A stretch of 64,000 nt of DNA. Origin: CAYVTM01 sp964454645 (GTDB lineage Bacteria > Bacteroidota > Bacteroidia > Sphingobacteriales > Sphingobacteriaceae). Positions 63,905 through 64,000 of the stretch are shown in pieces. The stretch covers positions 590,204 through 654,203 of the forward strand of contig CAYVTM010000001.1 of assembly GCA_964454645.1 (NCBI GenBank), given 5' to 3'. Numbering within the stretch: the first letter of the stretch is position 1; each line of letters begins with the position of its first letter. The notes below the pieces were generated by a model. It saw nothing but the letters and a program-made list of their open reading frames with translations. It was not told where the DNA came from and searched no databases. The translations under genes and the position numbers were made by a program.

Positions 63905-63949
63905 CAAGTTAGACACAACCTAACTGTTATAATCTATTATTTTAGAATC

Positions 63950-63993
63950 GTATCCCTTACCATGCCTTAGTTTCCTGACATGTTAAGGGATAC
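63950..63993. repeat. Inverted repeat near the right end
   Basis: Ten-bp perfect arms GTATCCCTTA / TAAGGGATAC with an inner CATG pair, total 44 bases. It has no T-run immediately after on either strand, so its role is not clear. The window ends soon after, and nothing else is seen in 63650-64000. Confidence 0.45.
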
Positions 63994-64000
63994 TTCCTTT

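Overview
The window is chromosomal DNA of a Bacteroidota bacterium. Three secreted proteins end in a type IX secretion (T9SS) C-terminal sorting domain. Many genes have the Bacteroidota -33 TTG / -7 TAnnTTTG promoter type. Families largely confined to or typical of the phylum are present (DUF4296 and DUF4197 lipoproteins, Bacteroidota-type LptD, MbnP/MauG pair, 2H-phosphoesterase-like protein beside a Y-family polymerase). I cannot place it below phylum from the sequence. No rRNA, tRNA, CRISPR array or insertion sequence was recognised.

1-5.5 kb: tRNA modification (mtaB), a DEDD exonuclease, two exported thioredoxin-like proteins, a PagL-like lipid A deacylase with a small outer-membrane protein, and a methyltransferase. 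5.6-15 kb: core metabolism and replication. dnaX carries an A10 slippage site that could make a short gamma form. It is followed by NADP isocitrate dehydrogenase, a secreted esterase, an RluA pseudouridine synthase, panB, then carA-eno and an FtsB/DivIC-like gene. Both carA and the divIC-like gene are preceded by a promoter, a leader and an intrinsic terminator, so both look attenuated. 15-31.5 kb: a membrane VWA-type protein, SIMPL protein, fabG, sucD, mutS2, YggS, aspartate kinase, an unusual fusion of a membrane protein with a secreted M43 metalloprotease across an A9 run, an E2 acyltransferase and cinA. 31.5-41 kb: lipoprotein, an acyl-CoA dehydrogenase broken by a C-terminal frameshift, an AraC regulator, cardiolipin synthase, and an envelope block (lptD, amidase, MCE protein).

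41-46.6 kb looks most like an accessory region. An AT-rich secreted trypsin-like protease sits between a gene and a 61-bp, about 90% identical copy of that gene's 3' end. That gene (a 2H/2'-5' RNA ligase-like protein with eroded HxT motifs) is divergent from a Y-family polymerase across a perfect 29-bp palindrome. Next is an MbnP/MauG-type copper/diheme pair. 46.7-57.4 kb is again housekeeping: MsbA-like exporter, ppx-ppk1 polyphosphate pair, histone-H1-like Lys/Ala protein, YajQ, Hsp20, FAD oxidoreductase with folB, and glutaryl-CoA dehydrogenase. 57.4-64 kb is looser, with wide intergenic gaps and single genes (DHFR-like reductase, beta-lactamase-fold hydrolase, methyltransferase, AraC regulator, small membrane and lipoproteins), consistent with acquired or fast-evolving content.
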